From NCBI RefSeq assembly GCF_016765795.1, contig NZ_JAESVP010000008.1, forward strand, positions 62,001 through 126,000: 64,000 bases of DNA, read 5' to 3'. Source of the DNA: Fuscibacter oryzae (lineage in GTDB: Bacteria; Pseudomonadota; Alphaproteobacteria; Rhodobacterales; Rhodobacteraceae). Each line of letters begins with the position of its first letter. The first letter of the stretch is position 1. The translations under genes were made by a program, and so were the position numbers. Positions 1 to 7,903 of this stretch are shown here, piece after piece. The notes under the pieces were generated by a model that saw only the letters and a program-made list of their open reading frames with translations, did no database searches and had not been told where the DNA came from.

Positions 1-1714
1 GCGTCCATCGTGCTGACGAGACGAAGATCGCCCGGATCGTTTCCGGCCAGAGATGGGGATAGTCTTCCCAGAGCTCTGTAATCGCTTTGGCCGCCAGCGC
101 CGTCGCAGCGCTCGTATCGGCAGTCGTTGTGAGCGAGCGCAAAGGATACTGGTGATCTGTGGTGAGCAGCGAGAGCGCCGAATGCTTCATCGGCGGTGGA
201 AGGCGATCCTGAACCCAGTTGCCGCCTTCCATTACCACGTCCGGCTTGATCGGCCAGTGACTCGACCAGCTAGCCGTCCGGGATGACGGAGCCAGATCGC
301 CGGGAAGGGCAACTGCCTGCCCGGGCAGATCAGCAGGTATCCTCACCTTCTCGGTGTAGGCGCCAACACAGATGGAATTCCACGCCTGGGCTGGAGACTC
401 AATCTCGTGGTCAGGATCATCGCAGATAGAGAGGTAGTCTGCACCTTGGAAACGATTCTGGTCCGTATTGCCTGCCGAAATCACGAACAGCCGCTGTCGA
501 TGTTGATTGCCTGACACCCCTGCAGTCAGTTGATCAATTTCGCTCGACCATGATGTCGGCGCGCCGTCATGGGGCGTGTCTTCGTCAGTAGTGCTTGCCA
601 TAGAAAAGGTTCGCCCGCGTTCTGCATTCGCTTCGACCGCGTTGACGGCATTCAGCACCACGGCTCCCAGCAGATGGTGCGGGTTCTGGCCTGCATCAGG
701 GATGATCTTCGCGGATTCGAGTCGGTGCCCGATATGCACCGGCACGTTGCTTTGGATGACCGGGAGAAGGTCTCCGTAGAGCGAAAGACCCGCCAATTGC
801 GTGCCGTGCCCATGAACATCGTTCAGACCCCAACCCGGTTCTGCTGCATGGCGGTCGACAGGGTCAAGGAAGGGCTGGATGAGCGGGTGGTTTAACCCGA
901 TGCCGCTGTCGAGGAGCGTGATGAATCGCGGGTTCACAGAGTGGGGCGGCTGCACCAGCCCTTCCATCGCCTGAGCCCACGCCGCCTGTTCCTCCGGCGG
1001 AATTCCTTCGAAGTAGTCGGACAGAACGGAGGGCGCTGCCAGAGCCTTCACCGTTCCGAAGCTGCGAACGGCGTCAGCGATCTGATCATGGGTTCCATGA
1101 CCGACGACGACAACGTCTTCGGGAAACTGCAGGCGATCGCCTTCAAAACGGATCCCGAGCGCCACCGCACGCTCCAGAAATCGGTCGGCTTCGGCTCGCT
1201 CTAGCCATATCTCCCAAGGATGGACCTCTCCGTGGGCGGGGAACTTCGCGGCCGGACTCCGCCACAGTGCCCTCAACCCAGCTTCGACGATGGCGGAGAT
1301 GCTTTGCACCAAGTCCGCGTTCTTTGGTCGGCCTTTTGGCGTCTCTTCTCCCTGAAAGGCCTCAATCTTTTCTCTAAGTTTGCCAACACCCGCAGCCGAA
1401 GCAAAAACGGTGGCCCTGGCTGGCGCGTCTACGTTCTCGGGGTCGGTGGAAACTCTGAGAAGATGGAGGCCACTCGCATCCAAGCTCTTCGTCACGAAGG
1501 GTTCGTTCGGCCTAGCCTGGATTTCGAGGTAGACGCCGGGCCGGTTCTGTGCGGTGGGATCACCGAGGGCGTCAATTGCCCGCAGCAGCGCCTGAGCATG
1601 CGCGCGCCGGTTCGGGACGTCACTCGGTCGATTTGCTTGGCCGCCGCCCTTGGCCCGAAACGCGACTGCTTGTCCTAGGCCGTTTATGATCAGATGAGGG
1701 CGATTTCGTTCCAT
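1..1714 (-). CDS. ietS: Subtilisin-like (S8) serine protease, IetS-type, C-terminus beyond window
   Basis: Open reading frame running off the left edge; about 571 codons are visible. The catalytic triad of a subtilase can be read: Asp near residue 269 in ITLLDSG, His near 303 in HGHGTQLAG, and Ser near 535 in TADTSAATALA, with the oxyanion Asn in FVISAGN between them. The Ser motif has Asp where subtilases usually have Gly (DTSAA, not GTSxA). The ATG at 1714 lies inside the end of the AAA ATPase gene in another frame, a 95-base overlap, so translation is probably coupled. A protease/AAA pair of this kind is known as IetS/IetA, a toxin-antitoxin pair stabilising the Ti plasmid and later listed as an antiphage system. 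The family match is clear; the role as toxin or defence effector here is inferred from the pairing. Confidence 0.85.
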   Translation of the reverse strand, partial: MERNRPHLIINGLGQAVAFRAKGGGQANRPSDVPNRRAHAQALLRAIDALGDPTAQNRPGVYLEIQARPNEPFVTKSLDASGLHLLRVSTDPENVDAPARATVFASAAGVGKLREKIEAFQGEETPKGRPKNADLVQSISAIVEAGLRALWRSPAAKFPAHGEVHPWEIWLERAEADRFLERAVALGIRFEGDRLQFPEDVVVVGHGTHDQIADAVRSFGTVKALAAPSVLSDYFEGIPPEEQAAWAQAMEGLVQPPHSVNPRFITLLDSGIGLNHPLIQPFLDPVDRHAAEPGWGLNDVHGHGTQLAGLSLYGDLLPVIQSNVPVHIGHRLESAKIIPDAGQNPHHLLGAVVLNAVNAVEANAERGRTFSMASTTDEDTPHDGAPTSWSSEIDQLTAGVSGNQHRQRLFVISAGNTDQNRFQGADYLSICDDPDHEIESPAQAWNSICVGAYTEKVRIPADLPGQAVALPGDLAPSSRTASWSSHWPIKPDVVMEGGNWVQDRLPPPMKHSALSLLTTDHQYPLRSLTTTADTSAATALAAKAITELWEDYPHLWPETIRAIFVSSARWT

Positions 1715-2702
1715 TCAGCGATGTTCCAAGTCCTTGCAACGAACGCCTGCGCTCCATTGAGGCGACAAGCGTATCCGTCAGAATATTGTCTGTGGAGGAC
1801 AAAACAGCGCGTCTTCCCGCGTCTTCGCCCGCTGCAACAACATCTGCCGTCGATAGGCCTTCGGCAACGCTAGATACAGCGTCCCAGTCCACACCATCAA
1901 CATTGAAACCGACAAGACGGCGGCGCATCGCCTTCTGGACGGCCTCTCTGGAAGGCAGCTCGTAGGGCAGCACCAGTTCAAAACGCCGAAGAATTGCCCG
2001 GTCGAGGATTTCGGGAATATTCGTCGTCGCGACGACTATCGACGGGCCAGTATCCTCATCGAGGAACTGCAAGAATGAATTCAGAATTCGCCTTGCTTCA
2101 CCAACGTCGTTCTCGTTCCCACGAGATGCCGCCAGTGCATCGATTTCGTCGAACAGGTAGACCCCGCGCGTCGTGCGGATTGCATCAAAGATTAGGCGCA
2201 GTTTTTGCGCGGTCTCACCCATGAATTTGGTGATGAGCCCATGCAGAAGCACAGTGAACAAGGGGAATTTCAGCTCGCCGGCCAATGCCTCGGCGCTCAG
2301 GGTCTTTCCTGTCCCCGGTGGGCCAGAAAAAAGAAGGCGTCGCCGCGGGTGCAGACCTTTCTTCTCGAGAAGGTCGCGCTTCCGGGTCTCGACGACGATG
2401 TGCCGCAATTCTTCGGAGAGGTGGTCCGGCAAGATCAGATCGCTGATCGTGGACGCGGGGTAGCGCGCACCCAAGATGCCCGCCAGATCGCCGCGCGGTG
2501 CTGCCAGCGGGGTAAGCTTTGCAATACTGCTCTGGCGCGGAACGCTGGATGCCTCCGCCCACTGGCGCAGCTGTTCTGCGAGCCGAGTATGGCCGCGCTG
2601 GTCTTCCGCGGCGGCAAGCTGCATCGCGAGATCGAAGAAACGCTCTTCGTCCCCCTCCGCATGGCTCTTTACGAGCCCGATAAGTTGCTGTGCCGACGCC
2701 AT
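1620..2702 (-). CDS. ietA: AAA+ ATPase, IetA-type partner of the S8 protease
   Basis: 360-residue AAA+ ATPase. The Walker A is GPPGTGKT (residues 127-134), the Walker B YLFDEID (about 183-189), and a sensor/arginine-finger region ATTNIPEILDRAILRRFE follows, as in classical single-domain AAA proteins. The N-terminal ~90 residues are helical and lack a known motif. I chose the ATG at 2702 (MASAQQLIG) because the longer frame to 2786 has no good ribosome site, whereas AAAGG sits about 9 bases before 2702. It is followed, with overlap, by the S8 protease. In the Ti-plasmid IetA/IetS pair the ATPase neutralises the protease; the same role is inferred here. Confidence 0.85.
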   Translation of the reverse strand: MASAQQLIGLVKSHAEGDEERFFDLAMQLAAAEDQRGHTRLAEQLRQWAEASSVPRQSSIAKLTPLAAPRGDLAGILGARYPASTISDLILPDHLSEELRHIVVETRKRDLLEKKGLHPRRRLLFSGPPGTGKTLSAEALAGELKFPLFTVLLHGLITKFMGETAQKLRLIFDAIRTTRGVYLFDEIDALAASRGNENDVGEARRILNSFLQFLDEDTGPSIVVATTNIPEILDRAILRRFELVLPYELPSREAVQKAMRRRLVGFNVDGVDWDAVSSVAEGLSTADVVAAGEDAGRRAVLSSTDNILTDTLVASMERRRSLQGLGTSLNGTKSPSSDHKRPRTSSRVSGQGRRPSKSTE

Positions 2703-2993
2703 AATCGAGCCTTTTCGACCTTCTTGCGCGCGGTCAAATATTTCGCGCCTCCGGTGACAGTCTAGCAATTTCGCGGACTGAAACACCAGCGAAACCGGCC
2801 TTGCAGCTAGGTATTTCCCGCCACGTTGCCTGAGGGACTCAGCTGTTCACCTGCGCGTACGTCCTTGTCCGTGAACGCGCCGATCCGTCCGTTTTGACAT
2901 CTCCAGTTCACGTCGTGAATTGTGTGTTGGGTGGAAGGTTATGGCCGGCAGCCAAGGGGTGGACCTGAGGATGTTTGGCTCGGGCATCGCCAT

Positions 2994-3314
2994 TCAGGCG
3001 ATGGCGAGGTCCTGCGGGATATTCCCCGCATCCAGCGCAGCGACAAACCACTGCGGTTTCCGGCCCCGGCCCGACCAGGTGAGGGTCGCGTTCTCAGGGT
3101 GACGGTACTTCGCCACGGCAGGCGCTCGAGAGGCTTTCACCTCGACACCGATCAGCTCGGCGAGGGAGTAGCCCATCTCTTTGGCAATCGCGTCGAGCTT
3201 GGCGCGGGCTTCGGCCCTCTGCCGGTCTTCGTAACTGGAAATCGCCTTGGTGAGGTCCTTCTGCAATTGCTGCAGTTCCTTGAGCGACAGTGCCTCGAGA
3301 TCGAAATCAGCCAT
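2994..3314 (-). CDS. H-NS family (HvrA-like) nucleoid-associated protein
   Basis: 106 residues. An N-terminal coiled-coil oligomerisation helix (SLKELQQLQKDLTKAISSYEDR) is followed by a C-terminal AT-hook-like DNA-binding module, YRHPENATLTWSGRGRKPQW, that matches the H-NS C-terminal motif. Alphaproteobacterial members include HvrA of Rhodobacter. Mobile elements often carry their own copy to silence AT-rich cargo. The start at 3314 (MADFDLEAL) fits the family's length; the open frame extends 34 codons upstream without a plausible start. It stands alone between the IetAS pair and ssb. Confidence 0.88.
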   Translation of the reverse strand: MADFDLEALSLKELQQLQKDLTKAISSYEDRQRAEARAKLDAIAKEMGYSLAELIGVEVKASRAPAVAKYRHPENATLTWSGRGRKPQWFVAALDAGNIPQDLAIA

Positions 3315-3740
3315 TTGGCACTCGTGTCCTGAATGATCGATCCCGGATAGCCGTCCAGTCGCGATATCGCAAATCCCTTGGAGTTCCCTGCGATAGGGCA
3401 GGTGGTGGGTTCCCACGTCTGCCGCAGGGTCGTTTCGCTGGAACAGGCCTCAGACCTGCCGCCCCGGCAAGGAAGGACGGGTTCTGCAAGGGCCTCAGGT
3501 CGTTCCCATCCCCGGCGCCATCCCTTCGACTGACAATCCCCTAAGCCTGTTCGGCCTCATGCGAGCAACCCCGCGTCAGTCCGGGCCGTGTTGGCCGCCT
3601 TCGGCGACCTGCCCGCTCCACCCCGGCCCTCTGGGGGTTTCCGGCCGCCGTTCCGTCGCCCGTGCACGCCTCACCCGACAGGCTTTTTCCGGGTCTTGTC
3701 GAAGGGACGGTCCCGGGGACAGGAAACACAGGAGCTTACC
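3315..3740. other. Intergenic region, no gene seen
   Basis: About 430 bases between the divergent H-NS and ssb genes. I see no conserved reading frame. It should hold both promoters, but I could not pick out convincing -35/-10 pairs. GGAG at 3731-3734 is the ssb ribosome site. Confidence 0.5.
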
Positions 3741-4145
3741 ATGCAGAACATCGTCATCCTCGCCGGTAACATCGGTCAGAAGCCCGAAGTCCGCTCGACC
3801 CAAAGCGGCACGACGATCACCAACTTCACCCTGGCCACCTCGCGGCCGCGCCTCTCGGAAGGTCGCGTGATCCGCGACGAGAACGGCTACCGGGTGATGG
3901 ACACCGAATGGCACCGCATCACCTGCTTCAATGGCCTCGGCAAGACGGTCGCAGAGCACTGCGACAAGGGCATGAAGATCCTCGTCCAAGGCCGCATCCA
4001 CTACACGAAGTGGACCGATGCGGCCGGTGTGGACCGTTACGGCTGCGAGATCATCGCCGAGAAGGTCGACTTCCTCAGCCGCCCGAAATCGGCCGAGGGT
4101 GAAAGCCCCGAACTGGTCGACCGCGACGACGAGATCCCGTTCTGA
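3741..4145 (+). CDS. ssb: Single-stranded DNA-binding protein
   Basis: 134 residues with an OB-fold: starts MQNIVILAGNIGQKPEVR, contains TNFTLATS and the WHRITCFNGLGKTVAEHC core, and ends in the acidic tip DDEIPF used to dock partner proteins. It is shorter than chromosomal SSB (usually 150-180 residues) because the Gly/Pro-rich linker is nearly absent, as is common in plasmid and phage versions. GGAG seven bases upstream fixes the ATG at 3741. It probably coats incoming single-stranded DNA during transfer or repair of the element. A strong GAAA-loop hairpin follows the stop. Confidence 0.92.
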   Translation: MQNIVILAGNIGQKPEVRSTQSGTTITNFTLATSRPRLSEGRVIRDENGYRVMDTEWHRITCFNGLGKTVAEHCDKGMKILVQGRIHYTKWTDAAGVDRYGCEIIAEKVDFLSRPKSAEGESPELVDRDDEIPF

Positions 4146-4166
4146 GGAACGGGGTCTCCCCCTCGG

Positions 4167-4190
4167 GCCCGGCGGGGAAACCCGCCGGGC
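4167..4190 (+). terminator. GAAA-loop GC hairpin after ssb
   Basis: Perfect 10-bp stem (4167-4176 with 4181-4190) closed by a GAAA loop, 22 bases past the ssb stop. No U-tract follows, so it may stabilise the 3' end or be an inefficient terminator. The same stem-GAAA-stem design follows the DUF736 genes. Confidence 0.6.
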
Positions 4191-4284
4191 TAAAGGCTTC
4201 TTGGAGCCGCCGCACATGGCACGAAGGCTCGCCCACCAGTGCCGAACAACTTCGATGCGCCTGATCGCCCACTGTGCGCGACAA

Positions 4285-5424
4285 CTAGCTTCCGTCCTCG
4301 TCTCCGGTGGCGCCGTGACTGCGATAGGCGTCGAGCATCAAGCACGTATACTCGACGGTGCTTTGCGTTGTGGTACCCAAGCCGGGCCATGCGAAAAGAG
4401 GATCTGACCAAACGACTTCTTGTTCGATCTCGATCCCGAGCAGTGCTGCGACTTCGACTGCTGTGCTCGGTTCCTTGTCCTCAGGCCAGTAATGCGTCTC
4501 GAATGACACGACCACGTCGAGATCGTCATCAACCCAGATCTCGGCCAAGCTCGCTCCCAAGCGCTCGCTGGCATTGGTGGCATCTTCGAACAGAGCAGTC
4601 CTGATCAAATGGGTCACCTTGTCCTTGTTGAGATCAAGTCTTGGCCGCGGATCGACGATAGAAATGACGGGCTCGATTTCTTGGCCTTCGGCGCGAGTTT
4701 GGACCGGCACAGGTTTTTCCTCGTTCGGTTTCAGCCAAAAGGCGTCTGGGAAGATGTTGAGCGGAGATGCACCGCAGCCGGGGCAGTGCCATTGGTGCGT
4801 AGCGATCTGCGGCCCTGTGATTTCTGTGTTGCAGTGGAGGCAGTACCAGAGGTTTGACTCCGCCATGTCCAGGAACGGATGACGGACTTTCCCCTCTGCA
4901 TCCGGCTTGGTGGCGCGCCGTGGCCAATCGGCAAATCGTCGCGCCTTGACGCTCTGCATCAGCTCCTTGGCGATCCCGACCGCCTCCGCAAGCAGCTCAC
5001 GATCATTCATCGGGCTGTTCTGGGCGTGCGGTAGGTCGATTTCAACTTGCGGCGCTGCCAAGGGGTTTTCCCGCAGAAGAATACGCCAGCCGTGACCATT
5101 CATGCAGACATCGCCGAGCATCGTTTTCAGCTCGTATGAATACCCCTGTACCTCACCACGGGTGATGACATCAGGCCCCCCGAAGACATGGTCGAAAGTT
5201 GCGCCCTCGTAGGAAGGGATCTTGTCCACAATGGCTTTGATAGCGGCGACCTGCGCTTCGGACGGGGCCCACTCCCCTTTGGCGCTGCCCGTCAAAGCAT
5301 TCCAATGAGGAAAGCCCAATCGAGTAGCAACAAAGTCGAGCGCCACGTGCTGCGCTTGCCCCGTTGCTCTGGCATAGCGTTTTGCCAGAAGTTTCAATGC
5401 CTTAAGTTTGTCGTTGTCTGTCAT
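4285..5424 (-). CDS. Uncharacterised protein with zinc ribbon
   Basis: 379 residues, family not recognised. The N-terminal ~45 residues (LKLLAKRYARATGQAQHVALDFVATRLGFPHW) look like a small helical domain. A treble-clef or zinc-ribbon motif uses C195-x2-C198 and C214-x2-C217 (WYCLHC ... WHCPGC). The C-terminal third is acidic, with no signal peptide or membrane segment. It stands alone, convergent with ssb and divergent from the DUF932 gene. A role in nucleic-acid binding is possible because of the ribbon, but nothing firm can be said. Confidence 0.7.
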   Translation of the reverse strand: MTDNDKLKALKLLAKRYARATGQAQHVALDFVATRLGFPHWNALTGSAKGEWAPSEAQVAAIKAIVDKIPSYEGATFDHVFGGPDVITRGEVQGYSYELKTMLGDVCMNGHGWRILLRENPLAAPQVEIDLPHAQNSPMNDRELLAEAVGIAKELMQSVKARRFADWPRRATKPDAEGKVRHPFLDMAESNLWYCLHCNTEITGPQIATHQWHCPGCGASPLNIFPDAFWLKPNEEKPVPVQTRAEGQEIEPVISIVDPRPRLDLNKDKVTHLIRTALFEDATNASERLGASLAEIWVDDDLDVVVSFETHYWPEDKEPSTAVEVAALLGIEIEQEVVWSDPLFAWPGLGTTTQSTVEYTCLMLDAYRSHGATGDEDGS

Positions 5425-5680
5425 GATCCATGTCCAAGCTGGATCCGACTAGGTGCCCGCTGCTAATCAGACCCGCCGATGGCATGAAGTCTGCTTTACG
5501 AAGTCGAAAACGCTGCAAAGCTTCGCGTGGCGGGCACACCGGCCTGCGATTGAGGCCGCCTTCAACCTCTGCCATTTTCCGGAGACGGTCAACACCAATA
5601 AGCTGAGGGCGCGATGTTCCTCCGACTGAGCGCCGTGCGCCCGAGAGAGTCCGAGTTTGGCTGAGTTTCCGGTGACGGGT

Positions 5681-5728
5681 TGAGGATTCGGGAGAGTGGC
5701 TCCCGGCGCCTGTCGCGGAGGGATGTCG
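5681..5728 (+). promoter_or_regulatory. Structured leader A of the DUF932 gene
   Basis: A 6-bp hairpin with a 5-base loop lies at 5689-5705 (CGGGAG/CTCCCG), followed by GGCGCCTGTCGCGGAG. The same arrangement precedes the ParB-like gene (7864-7880) and the gene at 29451 (29411-29427). GGAGGG at 5717-5722 touches the ATG at 5723 but is correctly spaced for the ATG at 5729. The rest of the gap from 5425 shows no gene. Confidence 0.6.
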
Positions 5729-6928
5729 ATGGGCGTTGTGGAAGTTTTGGATCCGGTCGCGCCGGTGCGGGCCGGTGGCTGGAAGGTAGATGCAAGTCGG
5801 GGGGAGCGGAACGGGCGGGTGTCGTCCGAATGGTTCAACCGGCCGGACGACGAGCGCTACCTCTCGCTCGACGATCTCTGGTCCTCGGTAAAGGGACGGT
5901 CAGAACGGAGCCGTTCCCGCGTCGTAGCCACGGCGGATATTCGTGTCGAGGCCTCGCGCGACAATGCCGAACGGATGCACCTGATCCTGCCGAAGGCGCA
6001 GGAGCCGGTGGCGCCGACGCATTGGGCCTTCGGCCAACTTGCCAGCATCGTCGGCGCGCCAGCCTCCTATCTGCGGCAGTTGCCTGCGCCGCTGGCGGGC
6101 ATCAACCTGCAGTACGGTCTGAGCAACCACCGCGCTGAGCAGGTGAAAACGTTCGAGACCGAGGATGGCCGCACGGAACTGCGCGCCGTGACCGGCCCCG
6201 ACTACGGTCGGATCCATGACCATGAACTCGTCGAGGCGGTGCAACGCATCGCGGGCAATGGCACCGGCGACACCCGCTGGAAGGTGCCGGGCGTCCTCGA
6301 CTGGTCAACCGGGGTTTACAACCCAGATGTCGAGATCAGCCGCGATACGACCACGCTCTATGCGTCGGACCGGGATGTCTTTCTGTTCCTCGTCGATGAC
6401 CACAACCCGATTGAGGCGGGCCGACTGGTTGATGGTTCGCCGGACCTCTACTTTCGCGGATTCTATTGCTGGAATTCCGAAGTTGGCGCGAAAACCCTTG
6501 GCATCGCCAGCTTCTACCTGCGCGCCGTGTGCCAGAACCGCAATCTCTGGGGCGTTGAGGATTTCCAGGAGATCAGCATCCGTCACTCGAAGAATGCGGC
6601 GTTCCGTTTCGCCCATGAGGCAACGCCCGCTCTCGAGCGCTTTGCCAATTCCTCGCCGCAGGGTTTCGTGAACGGCATCAAGGCGGCGCGGCAGCAGATA
6701 GTGGCGCGCACGGATGAGGACCGGGATGACTTCCTGCGGAAACGCGGCTTCTCGAAGGCGGAGTCGGGCAAGATCATCGAAAAGGTGCTGCTGGAAGAAG
6801 GCCGCCCGCCCGAGAGCATCTTCGACTTCGTGCAGGGCATCACGCGGCTCGCCCGCGACAAGACCCAGCAGGATGCGCGGCTCGACATGGAAGGGCGCGC
6901 CAAGAAGCTCCTCGACCGGGTCAGCTGA
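5729..6928 (+). CDS. DUF932 domain protein
   Basis: 399 residues. It matches the DUF932 family of plasmid and phage proteins, seen in motifs such as RYLSLDDLW, LRAVTGPDYGRIHDHELVEA, YASDRDVFLFLVDD and RGFYCWNSEVGAKTLGI. The biochemical function of the family is unknown; it travels with conjugative elements and is sometimes linked with recombination. The start at 5729 is set by GGAGGG six bases upstream; in-frame starts at 5723 and GTG 5696 are poorer. A GC hairpin follows the stop, then a RadC-like gene. Confidence 0.85.
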   Translation: MGVVEVLDPVAPVRAGGWKVDASRGERNGRVSSEWFNRPDDERYLSLDDLWSSVKGRSERSRSRVVATADIRVEASRDNAERMHLILPKAQEPVAPTHWAFGQLASIVGAPASYLRQLPAPLAGINLQYGLSNHRAEQVKTFETEDGRTELRAVTGPDYGRIHDHELVEAVQRIAGNGTGDTRWKVPGVLDWSTGVYNPDVEISRDTTTLYASDRDVFLFLVDDHNPIEAGRLVDGSPDLYFRGFYCWNSEVGAKTLGIASFYLRAVCQNRNLWGVEDFQEISIRHSKNAAFRFAHEATPALERFANSSPQGFVNGIKAARQQIVARTDEDRDDFLRKRGFSKAESGKIIEKVLLEEGRPPESIFDFVQGITRLARDKTQQDARLDMEGRAKKLLDRVS

Positions 6929-6939
6929 CGTCTGCGGCA

Positions 6940-6967
6940 GAGCAGGGGGCCTGGCGGCCCTCTGCTC
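6940..6967 (+). terminator. GC hairpin after DUF932 gene
   Basis: 12-bp stem with one G.U pair and a TGGC loop, 11 bases past the stop and without a U-tract. A second inverted repeat, CCAACTCC (6999-7006) with GGAGTTGG (7036-7043), lies just before the RadC-like gene. Confidence 0.5.
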
Positions 6968-7066
6968 GCACAAGCTTCTTCCCCTTTCCTCATCCCGGCC
7001 AACTCCGCCCGCGCAGCGCGCTGCTGCCTTTCGGGGGAGTTGGTCGGTTCAACTCATGAGACCCAA

Positions 7067-7567
7067 ATGTCCCGATTTTCTGAAAAGGCCGCGCCTTTCG
7101 CCTCGCGGCGCTCTGGCGGCATTGAGCTGACCGCGCAGGAGCAGGCCACCGTTTTCGCTGCACGCGAAATCCTGTCCCGTCACATCAGCCGCAACCCCGT
7201 CCTGACGTCCTGGCAGGCGGTGATTGATTATTGCGCCCTGTCGGTGCGTGGCGAGGTCGAGCGGTTCCACGTCCTCTATCTCGACCGCAAGAACCGGCTG
7301 ATTTCTGATGAGCGGCTTGGCGTCGGCACGGTTGATCACGTCCCCGTCTATCCGCGTGAAGTCGTTCGACGCGCCTTGGACCTAAACGCTTCGGCATTGG
7401 TCCTGGTCCATAACCACCCGTCGGGCGATCCCGAGCCGTCGGAGGCCGACATCGCCATGACGAAAGAGGTGCAGAAGGCCTGCGAAGTGCTTGGTCTTGC
7501 ACTGCATGACCACATCATTGTCGGAGCCGGTCGTGAAGTCAGCTTGCGCGGTCGGGGCGATATCTGA
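7067..7567 (+). CDS. RadC-like JAB domain protein
   Basis: 166 residues with the RadC/JAMM signature HNHPSGDPEPSEAD near the C-terminus and the usual upstream segment FHVLYLDRKNRL. Only the JAB domain is present; the helix-hairpin-helix N-terminus of chromosomal RadC is missing, as in most plasmid copies. Despite the name, no DNA-repair role has been established for the family. ATG 7067 (MSRFSEKAAPF) is preferred over a TTG at 7040. The stop overlaps the ATG of a small gene (TGATG), suggesting coupling. Confidence 0.85.
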   Translation: MSRFSEKAAPFASRRSGGIELTAQEQATVFAAREILSRHISRNPVLTSWQAVIDYCALSVRGEVERFHVLYLDRKNRLISDERLGVGTVDHVPVYPREVVRRALDLNASALVLVHNHPSGDPEPSEADIAMTKEVQKACEVLGLALHDHIIVGAGREVSLRGRGDI

Positions 7568-7743
7568 TGTTCAGCCATGCGTTTGATTTTGCGTTCGAGC
7601 TTGCCTCAAGACAGCAGGACGCCGCCGATGTGACTGCTGAAATGCTGCGCACAGCACTGATCCGGCGGGCCAGAACCCTGTCTGGGGAGGAGCTCCTCGA
7701 GGCCTGCGGTCGTTTTGATACGGTCGAGGTGGCGGATGGCTGA
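7567..7743 (+). CDS. Small protein coupled to radC-like gene
   Basis: 58 residues (MFSHAFDFAFELASRQQDAADVT and on to EVADG). The ATG overlaps the RadC-like stop, so it is probably translated by reinitiation. Predicted helical, with no membrane segment and no known domain. Sequence character matches the neighbouring genes. Function unknown. Confidence 0.6.
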   Translation: MFSHAFDFAFELASRQQDAADVTAEMLRTALIRRARTLSGEELLEACGRFDTVEVADG

Positions 7744-7863
7744 ATTCTGGGCCTCTGGTTTGCATCTGTGGGCGACGGGCCAGCCTTTCGGCCGCAACTT
7801 GGTCAGGCACGCCGTTAGGATCAGAGGAAGAGAAGGGCAGGGGGTTTTCGACAGGTTGGAAGT

Positions 7864-7880
7864 CGAGAGAGAGGCTCTCG
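7864..7880 (+). promoter_or_regulatory. Leader hairpin B upstream of ParB-like gene
   Basis: CGAGAG/CTCTCG hairpin with loop AGAGG, then GGCGCCTGTCG, identical in layout to leader A. The third pair of the stem is A-T here but G-C in leader A, a compensatory change. It begins 40 bases before the ATG at 7904. Confidence 0.6.
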
Positions 7881-7903
7881 GCGCCTGTCGGGAGTTCGGT
7901 CCG

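Noticed and set aside
53-1678. Several plus-strand frames of 60-150 codons
   Set aside because: All antisense to the S8 protease frame, which has an ordered catalytic triad.
2907-2919. Palindrome TTCACGTCGTGAA downstream of the H-NS gene
   Set aside because: Single 13-base dyad with no gene start positioned to use it clearly; could be chance.
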